Part shown: piece after piece, positions 50,738-59,738 of the stretch | How the letters are laid out: each line of letters opens with the position of its first letter | Numbering within the stretch: position 1 is the stretch's first letter | Source of the DNA: Muribaculaceae bacterium | Lineage (GTDB): Bacteria; Bacteroidota; Bacteroidia; Bacteroidales; Muribaculaceae | Direction: 5' to 3' | DNA: 64,000 nucleotides | NCBI GenBank assembly: GCA_017547845.1 | Contig: JAFYNZ010000061.1 | Location: 1 to 64,000 of the forward strand | Notes under the pieces: model-generated | Seen by the model: the letters and a program-made list of their open reading frames with translations, nothing else | Database searches by the model: none | Told to the model about the DNA's origin: nothing | Program-made: the position numbers and the translations under genes

Positions 50738-52630
50738 TTAGAGTACTGCTTTTACAACGCAAGTTTCATTGCCTTGACGTACCTTTACGATAGCAAAGCC
50801 ACTGAGATGGTTGAGATCAATCTGGGTATTATCTGATGGAATATTACTCATAGACTCAAGCACACGACCATCTATAGAGACAACCTCTACTGAATATGGA
50901 GCATCAGCATCAGCAAGAGACACCTTGCATAGACCATTCGCGACATAAGCATTAAGAGAAGAATCCTTCACATCTGCTACACACTCAATAGAGGTGGTAG
51001 CATCTGAAAGATCAATTTTAGCCGCATTAAGTATTTCCGCAGTCTTCGTATTCATAACATACACCACTACCGAGATATTGTCTCTATCAATAACATTGTC
51101 TGATATAGCCAACTCGTAGTCGAATGAATAACTATCACCATTAGAAATGGTCGAACCAAAACTTGACACGCCCGTTTTAGAAAGAGAGCCTTCTCGTGAC
51201 ACATTTTCATAATACATCATGCTTGCAGGCACTGTCGATGGCATGTAATAAAACTCTCCGCTGAGCGTATTAAAGTTACAGTTGTTTACCTGATTATATC
51301 CGGTATTGTTTGCATTATACACTTTATTTTCATAGATAGCATAGCACATACGATAAATATCGTCGGCATTGTTGTAATCCTTTGCAAACTCGACATCAGC
51401 ATGAATCTTCACCATATCACCATCTTTCTCTGCTGAAGCATTAAGACCGACATATGTAGGACGCTTAGCAATCTCATAGAACGGTTCATAATTGAATTTA
51501 CCAGACTTCTTAAACTCTGTTGCACCCATGACGCCATCATCGTCAATACGATTGATAATAATCAATGGCACTTGTGTTAACCAACGAGCGACACCATGCT
51601 GATAGTTGCATTCAAGTACGTCACGAATATGAACGCTGACATAAATCAACTCATCTTTGTATCTGTTTTTAAGGAAATGAGCATACACTGTACCATCAGG
51701 ACAACTATTACACCATGTACCTGTACCCTTCTCTACAAGCATTGTACGCTTGAAATATGAGCAGATGACGTAGTCGGAAACAAAATCAACGAGCGTACCA
51801 TCTTCTAATTCGCCGGAGATAGTGTATTCAGTATTCTTTCCGACCTCTACAGGCACATCGAAACTATACTCTATCCTATCGTTGATAGCAAATACTTCAT
51901 CGACTGCTGATCGGAGTGTCTGCTCACCGGTACCATCATCAAATTTCACAGTAGCAACGATATTTTTGAAATCGTATGTCTTACCGGCATTAATGACCGA
52001 ACCATTGACATTTACTGTGCCGACATTGCCACAGAAACGCTCTGTCTTATCATCGACAAGAAGTTTCTCGTCATTTATTTCTCCAATTGCAATATTATCT
52101 ACTGCAAGAATGAATTTGTTGGTGCTATTGCATACGAAAGCGACATAGATAGTCTGACCATTATATGCTGCAAGAGATTCAAGATGAGTGTTCCATACAT
52201 CAGACTCAGCATTAATGGTAGCAATCTCGGTGAACGATTCTACATTTGTGTCAGTCGTTGAAACCATCACTTTATAAGACTCCTTCATGTGTTTATATAT
52301 AGAAACAGCGTCCCAACGCAAATAAGCATTCGCAGACTTAATTTCCACGCCTTCGGTAATCAACCAATTGTCTTGCGCTGTTTCATCGCCGGTCTGCGAC
52401 ATACTGAGAGCGGAGTAACCGTTTTCGTGTGTTCTACCAACAATCCAACCATCTGTGCCTGATACATTTTTGTAGCACTCGGCAAGGAGTGTTGTTCCGT
52501 CATTGTCATAAGTCTTAAAGGTCTTAGGCATACCTTTGTCAAAATCCTGGCTCCAAAAATCTGAAGCACAAACATTAGCCACGCCTATGAGCGAAGTCAA
52601 TGCAATAATAGATAACTGTTTGATATTCAT
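50738..52630 (-). CDS. Secreted protein with jelly-roll, Omp28/thioredoxin-like region and T9SS-like tail
   Basis: 630 aa from the ATG at 52630 (MNIKQLSIIALTSLIGVANV, signal peptide). A longer frame would begin inside the promoter at 52666-52697. Residues about 22-180 look like a choice-of-anchor/jelly-roll domain (FWSQDFDKGMPKTF, DNWLITEGVEI, VAFVCNSTNKFILAVDNIAI). A thioredoxin-like Omp28 region follows (about 300-400) with TGTWCNSCPDG, i.e. a CxxC site. The last ~80 residues (LNAYVANGLCKVSLADADAP, VEVVSIDGRVLESM) resemble a T9SS sorting domain. It is probably exported through SprA. Role unknown; a surface thiol-disulfide function is a guess from the CxxC. Confidence 0.82.
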   Translation of the reverse strand: MNIKQLSIIALTSLIGVANVCASDFWSQDFDKGMPKTFKTYDNDGTTLLAECYKNVSGTDGWIVGRTHENGYSALSMSQTGDETAQDNWLITEGVEIKSANAYLRWDAVSIYKHMKESYKVMVSTTDTNVESFTEIATINAESDVWNTHLESLAAYNGQTIYVAFVCNSTNKFILAVDNIAIGEINDEKLLVDDKTERFCGNVGTVNVNGSVINAGKTYDFKNIVATVKFDDGTGEQTLRSAVDEVFAINDRIEYSFDVPVEVGKNTEYTISGELEDGTLVDFVSDYVICSYFKRTMLVEKGTGTWCNSCPDGTVYAHFLKNRYKDELIYVSVHIRDVLECNYQHGVARWLTQVPLIIINRIDDDGVMGATEFKKSGKFNYEPFYEIAKRPTYVGLNASAEKDGDMVKIHADVEFAKDYNNADDIYRMCYAIYENKVYNANNTGYNQVNNCNFNTLSGEFYYMPSTVPASMMYYENVSREGSLSKTGVSSFGSTISNGDSYSFDYELAISDNVIDRDNISVVVYVMNTKTAEILNAAKIDLSDATTSIECVADVKDSSLNAYVANGLCKVSLADADAPYSVEVVSIDGRVLESMSNIPSDNTQIDLNHLSGFAIVKVRQGNETCVVKAVL

Positions 52631-52665
52631 TGTTTTGGTTTTATATAATCGTGTCTTAATCACCA

Positions 52666-52697
52666 CAAAATTAATGATTTAAATTAATACTTGCAAA
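52666..52697 (-). promoter_or_regulatory. Promoter of the Omp28-like secreted protein gene
   Basis: Minus strand: -7 TAATTTTG (52666-52673) and -33 TTTG (52694-52697), spacing 20. Confidence 0.7.
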
Positions 52698-52792
52698 CAT
52701 AGCACTGCTTCACAAGGGAGCGTCAAGAAACACAAAATAGTTAAAAACATCAAATATCTAAGCAATAAGATTATTAATCGGACAAAAATGCG

Positions 52793-52800
52793 TATCTTTG
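52793..52800 (+). promoter_or_regulatory. -7 box of asd
   Basis: TATCTTTG, 46 bases before the ATG at 52846; it excludes the longer reading frame starting near 52798. Confidence 0.5.
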
Positions 52801-52845
52801 TACTCGAATTTTAACACAACTATAACATTAAATTTTTTAGTCTAT

Positions 52846-53859
52846 ATGAAAATAGCAATAGTTGGCGCAAGTGGTGCTGTCGGACAAGAGTTCCTCCGAG
52901 TGCTCGATGAGCAGAATTTCCCTATCGACGAACTACTTCTTTTCGGTTCAAGTCGAAGCGCAGGTAAAGAATACGAATTCCGTGGAAAGAAATATACAGT
53001 CAAAGAGTTGAAGCATAATGACGACTTCAAAGGCGTCGACATCGCATTCACCTCTGCAGGTGGCGACACATCTAAAGAGTTTGCTGAGACTATCACAAAG
53101 CATGGCGCAATCATGATTGACAACTCTTCAGCCTTCCGCATGGATGCAGATGTGCCTTTGGTAGTGCCTGAAGTCAATGGTGAAGATGCCCTCACTCGTC
53201 CTCGCAACATCATTGGCAACCCTAACTGCACGACTATTCAGATGGTGGTGGCTCTGAATCCAATCCACAAATTATCCCCTATCCGTCGCGTACACGTAGC
53301 GACTTATCAGGCTGCAAGTGGTGCCGGTGCAAGTGCTATGGCTGAGTTGGCTAAGCAATACGAGCAGATTATCAACGGCGAAGAGCCTACAGTAGAAAAG
53401 TTCTCAGCTCAATTGGCCTACAACCTCATCCCTCAAGTAGATGTATTTATGGACAACGGCTACACAAAGGAAGAGATGAAGATGTTTAACGAAACCAAGA
53501 AGATTATGCATTCCGACGACATCGCAGTATCGTCAATGTGTGTCAGAGTTCCTGTGCTTCGTGCCCATAGCGAAGCTATCTGGGTAGAAACAGAGAGCCC
53601 TATCAGCATAGAAGATGCTCGCAAAGCATTTGAGCAAGCTCCGGGTCTGGTCGTGATGGATAATCCGGCTGAAAAGGAATACCCTATGCCTCTTGATATA
53701 GCAGGCAAAGACCCTGTATATGTCGGTCGTCTTCGCAAGGACCTTTGCAACGAACGTGGATTGACATTCTGGGTGGTCGGTGACCAAATCAAGAAGGGGG
53801 CAGCCTTGAACGCCGTACAGATTGCTCAGTATCTTCTCAAACACGAATTCAACCGATAA
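52846..53859 (+). CDS. asd: Aspartate-semialdehyde dehydrogenase
   Basis: 337 aa from the ATG at 52846 ([24 protein letters not shown]-binding motif). The catalytic cysteine is in [14 protein letters not shown] (about 128) and the catalytic His in [15 protein letters not shown]. It reduces aspartyl phosphate to the semialdehyde, the second step of the lysine/threonine/methionine pathway that begins with the aspartokinase at 31828. Length is normal. It has its own promoter and terminator and is not linked with other pathway genes here. Confidence 0.95.
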   Translation: MKIAIVGASGAVGQEFLRVLDEQNFPIDELLLFGSSRSAGKEYEFRGKKYTVKELKHNDDFKGVDIAFTSAGGDTSKEFAETITKHGAIMIDNSSAFRMDADVPLVVPEVNGEDALTRPRNIIGNPNCTTIQMVVALNPIHKLSPIRRVHVATYQAASGAGASAMAELAKQYEQIINGEEPTVEKFSAQLAYNLIPQVDVFMDNGYTKEEMKMFNETKKIMHSDDIAVSSMCVRVPVLRAHSEAIWVETESPISIEDARKAFEQAPGLVVMDNPAEKEYPMPLDIAGKDPVYVGRLRKDLCNERGLTFWVVGDQIKKGAALNAVQIAQYLLKHEFNR

Positions 53860-53890
53860 TATAAAGCCTTATCAAAGGACCATAAACGAT

Positions 53891-53929
53891 AAATCACTCT
53901 ATGTCGCTCAAGATATGGAGTGATTTTTT
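53891..53929 (+). terminator. asd terminator
   Basis: Arms AAATCACTC/GAGTGATTT followed by T-run. Confidence 0.85.
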
Positions 53930-53996
53930 AGCAAACACACAAAAGCATAGAAGAAAAGCACGCAAACATTGGTTTAAAGCGTTCCAATATAAGAAC

Positions 53997-54026
53997 AGAG
54001 GATGCCTCGCCTTTGAGACATCCTCT
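53997..54026 (-). terminator. Hairpin downstream of the TonB-dependent barrel gene
   Basis: Arms AGAGGATG/CATCCTCT with an inner CTC/GAG pair, 30 bases past the minus-strand stop codon. The flanking T-run is weak. Confidence 0.6.
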
Positions 54027-54055
54027 AATATTGTGTTATGAATCAAGCAGATACA

Positions 54056-56509
54056 TTATTGCATACCTTCGAATTCTGAATCATTCATCATCTCTTGTTG
54101 CATCATTTGTGGCTTTGGTTGCTTTGGTTTCATATTACCAAATGAGTATTTGATAGTGAAACGTACGTTTGTTCCTCCATGCCAACGCTGAGTCTCTTGC
54201 TCATAGTTAGGACCGATAGTTGTGCGGTGCATTTTGCGAGAGTTGAAGATGTCACGACAGTTGATTGCAAACGACCAGTTGCCGAGAGATTTGCGGAGAC
54301 CGGCATCTACGCTCCAACCCGGCTCGCGTGTACCTTGAGCAGAAATCATACGAGAGTTGTAGCGACCTGTCGCTTGGAATGAGATATCCCATGGAAGACG
54401 TACGCTTGCCATGCATCTAACGTCCCAGGCAAGGCTATTTTGCTTCTTACCTGACACAGGGATAATCTGTCCATCATGGTCAAAGTCGATCTTCCAAGCA
54501 TCGAGTTGATAGTAGTAAATATTACCTGTTGTAGTGAGGTCGAGTCGATTGCGGAAGAGAGAGTTCTTGACAACGATTTCTGCACCGGTAGAGAGTGAGT
54601 TGCCGGTGTTGGCAGTAGTTGTATACATAATGCCATCTTTAGCAATGTAGCTGATTCGCTCCATGACGTCTTCGGTAGTGCGAAGGTAACCCGAGAAGCT
54701 AAGCATGTGGGATGTAAAGGTCTTGATATAGTTGAGTTCAAATGCGTTTGAGTATTGTGGTTGAAGCTCTTCGTTACCATATGAGATATTGGTAGGGTCA
54801 GAGATATTTCTGAATGTATTGAGCTGACCACCCCATGGGCGACGGATACGACGTGTAAAGTTTACTTGAAGTTCGTTGTTCTTAGGGAGCGACCATGAAA
54901 CATATGCAGATGGGAAAAGGGCGAAGTCGCTGCGTTTGTAAGGAGTGACATCCTCAGGTTTCTGCTCGTAACCAAGGGATTGAGCTTTAATCTGCCAAGA
55001 CTCTGCACGCAGACCTGCTGAGAATGAGAACGCTTTGACCTTACCGCCAAGCGTTGCGTAAAGGGCTGATATATTATTGTCATATTTAAATCTATTATAT
55101 AGCATAGGATTGATGACCATATCATCGACGTTAGTACCTTCGTAGGTAGTCACAGGTGTATTTTCGTGAGAATAACGACCATCGTAACCGGCTTCAAGTT
55201 TGAGCCAATCTGTAAGATGATTGGTATAGTCAAGCTTAGCTTCCCATGATGATGAGTTCATCTCTTGCTCCTGCTCTTGATAGATATTGACAGTCGAAAG
55301 ATCAGCAAATTCTTGGTCTTGGTCATAACTACTCCAGCGAGGACCATTCCAATTGTTATAGCCTACCATGAGGTCAAGAGTGTGGGTGTCGCTCCATTTG
55401 TGGAGGTAGCCAAACTCACCGTGCAGACCATGCATGTAGTTTTTATTAGACGACTTGTTGACGTTGCTAATCCATTGATTTTCGACGTCAGACGTATAAG
55501 TAGTTGTAGAGCTACCCCATGGGTGACCTCTCATTATGAATGCGTTAGCATAGATATCATCGCTTCCGGTGACGTGATATGTTGCACCAAGTCGAGCGAA
55601 GATATTATTACCATGATTGCGAGAAGTAGATTCCGATTTAAGGAATGTGCCGTCATCGTATTCACGATAAGAAGATGCACCTCCCTTGTTGTGGCGTATT
55701 CTGAAGCCTACACTTGCATAGGTGTCCCATTTATGGTTGTTATAATTGAAGTTAACCCCGGCATTGCCACCACCTTGAGTATTAGCACTGATTTCCGCAC
55801 TACCAAAGTATCCACCGCGACGGTCCTTCTTGAGCACGATATTGATGATACCGGCTGTGCCTTCAGGACTGTATTTAGCTGAAGGATTGGTAATTACTTC
55901 GATACGCTCGATAGTGTCACCCGGAATTTGTTCAAGGATTTGAGCACGGTTGTCGGCTGTCAGACCTGATTCTTTACCATTAATCCAAACTGTCACTGAC
56001 GAATTACCACGGAGTGAAACCTCACCTTCCTGGTCAACCTCTACAGAAGGAATTGATTCGAGCAATTCACTTGCTGAAGCACCTGCAGCGGCGATATTGG
56101 CATCGACTGTAAAGACACGACGATCGAGTTCAAATCGCATCTGCGACTGCATACCGGTCACAACGACTTCCTCGAGCATCTTTGTGTCATCAGCGAGGTG
56201 GACTTCACCGATATTGACAATTCCGTTATTGATAGTGACATCGCGTTCTTGTGGGATATTACCGAGGTTGGAAATACGAACTATGTATTTGCCATTAGGC
56301 ACTTTGGGAAGTGTGAACTGACCATTTTCGTCAGTGTTTGTGCCATAAGTGGTCGGTTTACCTGTGCGAACATCGATAAGTTGCACCATAGCAAAATCGA
56401 TAGCTTCGCCAGACTCTTTATTGCTTACATGTCCTGTGATGGTGCCATCAGCAAAAACTAATGTGGCACCAAATAAAATTGCTGCCACAGAGCTTATGAT
56501 TTTTTTCAT
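54056..56509 (-). CDS. TonB-dependent outer-membrane beta-barrel protein with Met/Gln-rich tail
   Basis: 817 aa. Signal peptide, then a carboxypeptidase-regulatory-like domain (GTITGHVSNKESGEAIDFAM, about 22-110), a plug (LEEVVVTGMQSQMRFELDRR, ASELLESIPSVEVDQEGEVS, TNPSAKYSPEGTAGIINIVL) and a large barrel. This is the barrel family common in Bacteroidales with small loops, different from the SusC group. The barrel strand VRFTIKYSFGN is followed by an unusual 25-residue tail rich in Met, Gln, Lys and Pro, instead of ending in an aromatic residue. Substrate unknown; no SusD partner is adjacent. The DUF975-like gene lies upstream with a 72-base gap. Confidence 0.9.
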   Translation of the reverse strand: MKKIISSVAAILFGATLVFADGTITGHVSNKESGEAIDFAMVQLIDVRTGKPTTYGTNTDENGQFTLPKVPNGKYIVRISNLGNIPQERDVTINNGIVNIGEVHLADDTKMLEEVVVTGMQSQMRFELDRRVFTVDANIAAAGASASELLESIPSVEVDQEGEVSLRGNSSVTVWINGKESGLTADNRAQILEQIPGDTIERIEVITNPSAKYSPEGTAGIINIVLKKDRRGGYFGSAEISANTQGGGNAGVNFNYNNHKWDTYASVGFRIRHNKGGASSYREYDDGTFLKSESTSRNHGNNIFARLGATYHVTGSDDIYANAFIMRGHPWGSSTTTYTSDVENQWISNVNKSSNKNYMHGLHGEFGYLHKWSDTHTLDLMVGYNNWNGPRWSSYDQDQEFADLSTVNIYQEQEQEMNSSSWEAKLDYTNHLTDWLKLEAGYDGRYSHENTPVTTYEGTNVDDMVINPMLYNRFKYDNNISALYATLGGKVKAFSFSAGLRAESWQIKAQSLGYEQKPEDVTPYKRSDFALFPSAYVSWSLPKNNELQVNFTRRIRRPWGGQLNTFRNISDPTNISYGNEELQPQYSNAFELNYIKTFTSHMLSFSGYLRTTEDVMERISYIAKDGIMYTTTANTGNSLSTGAEIVVKNSLFRNRLDLTTTGNIYYYQLDAWKIDFDHDGQIIPVSGKKQNSLAWDVRCMASVRLPWDISFQATGRYNSRMISAQGTREPGWSVDAGLRKSLGNWSFAINCRDIFNSRKMHRTTIGPNYEQETQRWHGGTNVRFTIKYSFGNMKPKQPKPQMMQQEMMNDSEFEGMQ

Positions 56510-56581
56510 TTTAATTTATTGCGTACTTTGTGAGTTTACTCTATCGTAGACCGATAGAAATACAAAAGGTTTAATCGCAGA

Positions 56582-57178
56582 TTATTTTTCTAAAAACACC
56601 GGAGATTGAGGATTAGATGTTGCATCATTAGCACCATTAACCAATGCACGATAGTAATGCCACTTCGCTCTCTCAAAATAAGGATTTACTACAAACGAGG
56701 CAAGTCCGAATGTAAGAACACAAATCAAAAACCAACCAATAAATCTGCAGCAGAAAAGGAAATAATCAGTCTTGTGACCTTTCATCATCTGCCAACTCTT
56801 TTTGAGAGCATCTAAGCCTGAAATATTTGGGTCATCGACCATAATAAAGAATGTCATGCTTAATCCGAGGGCTGCTATGATGCCCGGCACTACAAGCAAG
56901 TAAAATCCTATACAAATGATTAGCAAGTATAGCAAACCAGCTACCATTGTTTCAACAAAGCGATTGAATCCTGAGACCAATGGTTCAAGATCGGTATTTT
57001 CAGTGTCTATTGTCTGACGAATATAGTCGGCATAACCATATGCAAGTGGACCTGTGAATATCAAAAAAGACTGAGTAACAGAGTTGAGTAATGAGTATAA
57101 AAGGGTTGCTACTGACGACATTAGCCACACCTTTGAGAAATTCTGCTTAGCTAAAGCTATAAAGTGCGAGTGGTTCAT
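56582..57178 (-). CDS. DUF975-like integral membrane protein
   Basis: 198 aa with four to five membrane segments (for example VAGLLYLLIICIGFYLLVVP at about 75-95 and FIGWFLICVLTFGLASFVV at about 143-161). The central PGIIAALGLSMTFFIMVDDP followed by GLDALKKSWQMMKGHKTDYF matches the DUF975 pattern, in which an amphipathic helix follows the membrane pair. Function is unknown. It could share a message with the TonB-dependent barrel gene downstream (72-base gap); no promoter box was identified. The divergent OPT transporter starts 207 bases away. Confidence 0.8.
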   Translation of the reverse strand: MNHSHFIALAKQNFSKVWLMSSVATLLYSLLNSVTQSFLIFTGPLAYGYADYIRQTIDTENTDLEPLVSGFNRFVETMVAGLLYLLIICIGFYLLVVPGIIAALGLSMTFFIMVDDPNISGLDALKKSWQMMKGHKTDYFLFCCRFIGWFLICVLTFGLASFVVNPYFERAKWHYYRALVNGANDATSNPQSPVFLEK

Positions 57179-57384
57179 AATAGTGAATATTTAATTAGGG
57201 TGTAAAATTAGTGCTTTTTTCGATATTGTCCAAATATTCAGTTAATAATGTATGCGACTACTAAAATAATTAGGTCGAAATAGCTAAAGTTTAGCAAAAA
57301 TTGCTTAAATTCGCCCTTAAATTCATATTTGAAATTTTTTAGTGTTAAAATAGGAGAATTATTAACTAATCTAAACAATACTGT

Positions 57385-59361
57385 ATGAAAGAAACAGAAG
57401 AAATGCAACAGGGTACAGGATTGCCGGAAAACGCTTTTCGTGAGCTTGGAAAGGACGAGAAGTACACGCCGGTGATGCATCCTGAGAGAGCACAGGAGGA
57501 GGTGACTCCTTATTCTGTGATTACGGGTCTTATTATGGCCATCGTGTTCAGTGCAGCAGCTGCTTACCTCGGTCTTAAGGTGGGTCAAGTGTTTGAAGCT
57601 GCAATTCCTATTGCCATCATCGCAGTCGGTTTGTCCGGTGCGTTGAAGAAAAAGAATCCACTCGGACAGAACATCATCATTCAATCAATCGGTGCATGTT
57701 CGGGCGTGATTGTAGCAGGTGCTATCTTTACACTTCCTGCTTTGTACATCTTAGAGGCTAAGTATCCTGATATTACAGTTCAGTTCTATCAGATTTTCCT
57801 AAGCTCGCTCTTCGGTGGTATTCTTGGTATCTTGTTCTTTATCCCATTCCGTAAGTATTTCGTAAAGGATATGCACGGTAAGTATCCTTTCCCTGAAGCG
57901 ACAGCTACTACTCAGGTGCTTATCAGCTCAGTTGCAAGCGGTAAGGAGAATAGCGGACAAGCTAAGACACTCATCATCGCGTCGCTCATCGGTGGTCTTT
58001 ACGACTACATTGTGGCAACATTCGGATGGTGGGCAGAAACTATCACAACTACTGCAGCATCATGGGGTACTGCGTTGGCAGAAAAGACTAAACTCGTGCT
58101 TAGCTGCAACACAGGCGCTGCATTGCTCGGTCTTGGTTACATCGTCGGCTTGAAATATGCGTTCATCATCTTTGCCGGCTCTATCTTCGTATGGTGGATT
58201 GTAATTCCATTGCTTGGCACTTACGGCTCACCAGAAATCGCATCGCTCAGCTCAGCACAAATTTTTGCTGACCACGCTCGTTTGATTGGTATCGGTGGTA
58301 TCGCAATGGCAGGTGTGATTGGTATCGTTAAGTCATGGCCTATCATCGCGCAAGCAGTAGGTCTTGCAAGCCGTGAGTTGAAGGGCAAAGCATCGGGTGC
58401 AAAAGAAATCCGTTGGCAACTCGACCTCTCAATGAAGTTTGTCGTGACATGCATCATCATCGCATTGGTGGCAGTCTTCATCTTCTTCTACTTCGGTGTA
58501 ATCAACACTCTTTGGCAAGCATTCATCGCATGGCTCGTAGTAACTGTTATCGCATTCTTGTTTACAACAGTAGCAGCTAACGCTATCGCTATCGTGGGCT
58601 CAAACCCTGTGTCAGGCATGACATTGATGACACTCATCATCGCATCAGCTATCTTCGTAGGTATCGGTCTTAGCGGCACATCAGGTATCGTGGCATCGAT
58701 GGTCATCGGTGGTGTAGTATGTACTGCTCTCTCTATGGCAGGTGGCTTCGTGACTGACCTCAAGGTCGGCTACTGGCTCGGTTCTACTCCTAAGAAGCAA
58801 GAGACATGGAAATTCCTCGGTACAATCGCTTCTGCAGCGACAGTGGGTGGTGTAATCCTTGTCCTCAACCAAGTTTATGGTTTCGACCCAAGCAACCCTG
58901 ACGCACTCGTAGCTCCACAAGCTAACGCAATGGCTAAGGTGATTGAGCCTCTCATGATGGGTGGCGACACACCTTGGATTCTCTACATGGTAGGTGCTAT
59001 CCTTGCACTCATTCTCAACTGGCTCGGCGTGCCTGCATTGGCATTCTGCCTTGGTATGTTCATTCCATTGCACCTCAACACTCCAATGCTTGTCGGTGGT
59101 GCTGTCGCTTATTTCGTAGGTAATAGCTCTAAGGACAAGGCGATCAACGATGCTCGTCGCGATCGTGGTACACTCATCGCTTCGGGTCTCATCGCCGGTG
59201 GTGCTTTGTTTGGTGTATTCGCAGCGATTACGAAATTTGCAGGTTTCGAATATGTCAACCCACTCTCAGCAGGCACATCACAAGTGCTTGGTATCGTGGC
59301 TTACGCTCTCTTGATCACATACTTCATGTGGGATTCAAGACGTGCTAAAGCGTTGAAATAA
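57385..59361 (+). CDS. OPT-family oligopeptide/metal-chelate transporter
   Basis: 658 aa with about 14-16 membrane segments. Family landmarks: ENAFRELGKDEKYTPVMHPE at the N-terminus, SVITGLIMAIVFSAAAAYLG, KYPFPEATATTQVLISSVAS and NPVSGMTLMTLIIASAIFVG. It belongs to the bacterial OPT branch (TIGR00728/00733 type), proton-coupled importers of peptides or metal complexes; the substrate is unknown. Codon bias is strong. It is a single-gene unit with a terminator at 59387. Confidence 0.93.
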   Translation: MKETEEMQQGTGLPENAFRELGKDEKYTPVMHPERAQEEVTPYSVITGLIMAIVFSAAAAYLGLKVGQVFEAAIPIAIIAVGLSGALKKKNPLGQNIIIQSIGACSGVIVAGAIFTLPALYILEAKYPDITVQFYQIFLSSLFGGILGILFFIPFRKYFVKDMHGKYPFPEATATTQVLISSVASGKENSGQAKTLIIASLIGGLYDYIVATFGWWAETITTTAASWGTALAEKTKLVLSCNTGAALLGLGYIVGLKYAFIIFAGSIFVWWIVIPLLGTYGSPEIASLSSAQIFADHARLIGIGGIAMAGVIGIVKSWPIIAQAVGLASRELKGKASGAKEIRWQLDLSMKFVVTCIIIALVAVFIFFYFGVINTLWQAFIAWLVVTVIAFLFTTVAANAIAIVGSNPVSGMTLMTLIIASAIFVGIGLSGTSGIVASMVIGGVVCTALSMAGGFVTDLKVGYWLGSTPKKQETWKFLGTIASAATVGGVILVLNQVYGFDPSNPDALVAPQANAMAKVIEPLMMGGDTPWILYMVGAILALILNWLGVPALAFCLGMFIPLHLNTPMLVGGAVAYFVGNSSKDKAINDARRDRGTLIASGLIAGGALFGVFAAITKFAGFEYVNPLSAGTSQVLGIVAYALLITYFMWDSRRAKALK

Positions 59362-59386
59362 TAAGACTTATAGCATTCAATAACTT

Positions 59387-59421
59387 GATGGGCGGTAACA
59401 TGGTTTATCGCCCATCTTCTT
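59387..59421 (+). terminator. Terminator of the OPT transporter gene
   Basis: Arms GATGGGCG/CGCCCATC with further pairs inside, then TTCTTAT. Confidence 0.8.
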
Positions 59422-59738
59422 ATATATACGTCAAAATCGATCCGACAACACGCCTCCGCCATCAAGAAATGGAGGCAATAGCAATTTAGTCGCCGGAGAT
59501 AATTATAGTGCCTATAATAGCAATAGTAATTATAATAGGGGTAGTGATTAGAGCAGTTTTAGAGCGTATCCGGCCAATTATATCTATCGTATCTACAACA
59601 TTGAGAGGAGAAGCAATAAAGAAAATGCCACTCGGCCATTGAGACGGAGTGACACTCTTATCAATTGATTGACTTTATTGTCGAGGTATATTATCTATAA
59701 GTCAGAAAAGATATATTGATATATTTCGCTAAGAACTA
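59422..59738. other. Gene-free stretch with open frames on both strands, possible gene relic
   Basis: With the terminator just before it, this is a 377-base gap. On the plus strand a frame from about 59417 to 59665 is open except for one TAG; on the minus strand a frame from about 59680 to 59490 is open and would encode a hydrophobic segment (TTPIIITIAIIGTIIISGD). Neither has a plausible start codon. It may be a decayed gene or chance; nothing else is recognisable. Confidence 0.3.

Noticed and set aside
55265-55882. 205-codon plus-strand frame inside the TonB-dependent barrel gene
   Set aside because: Antisense to a well-supported barrel gene, with no recognisable domain or start context.
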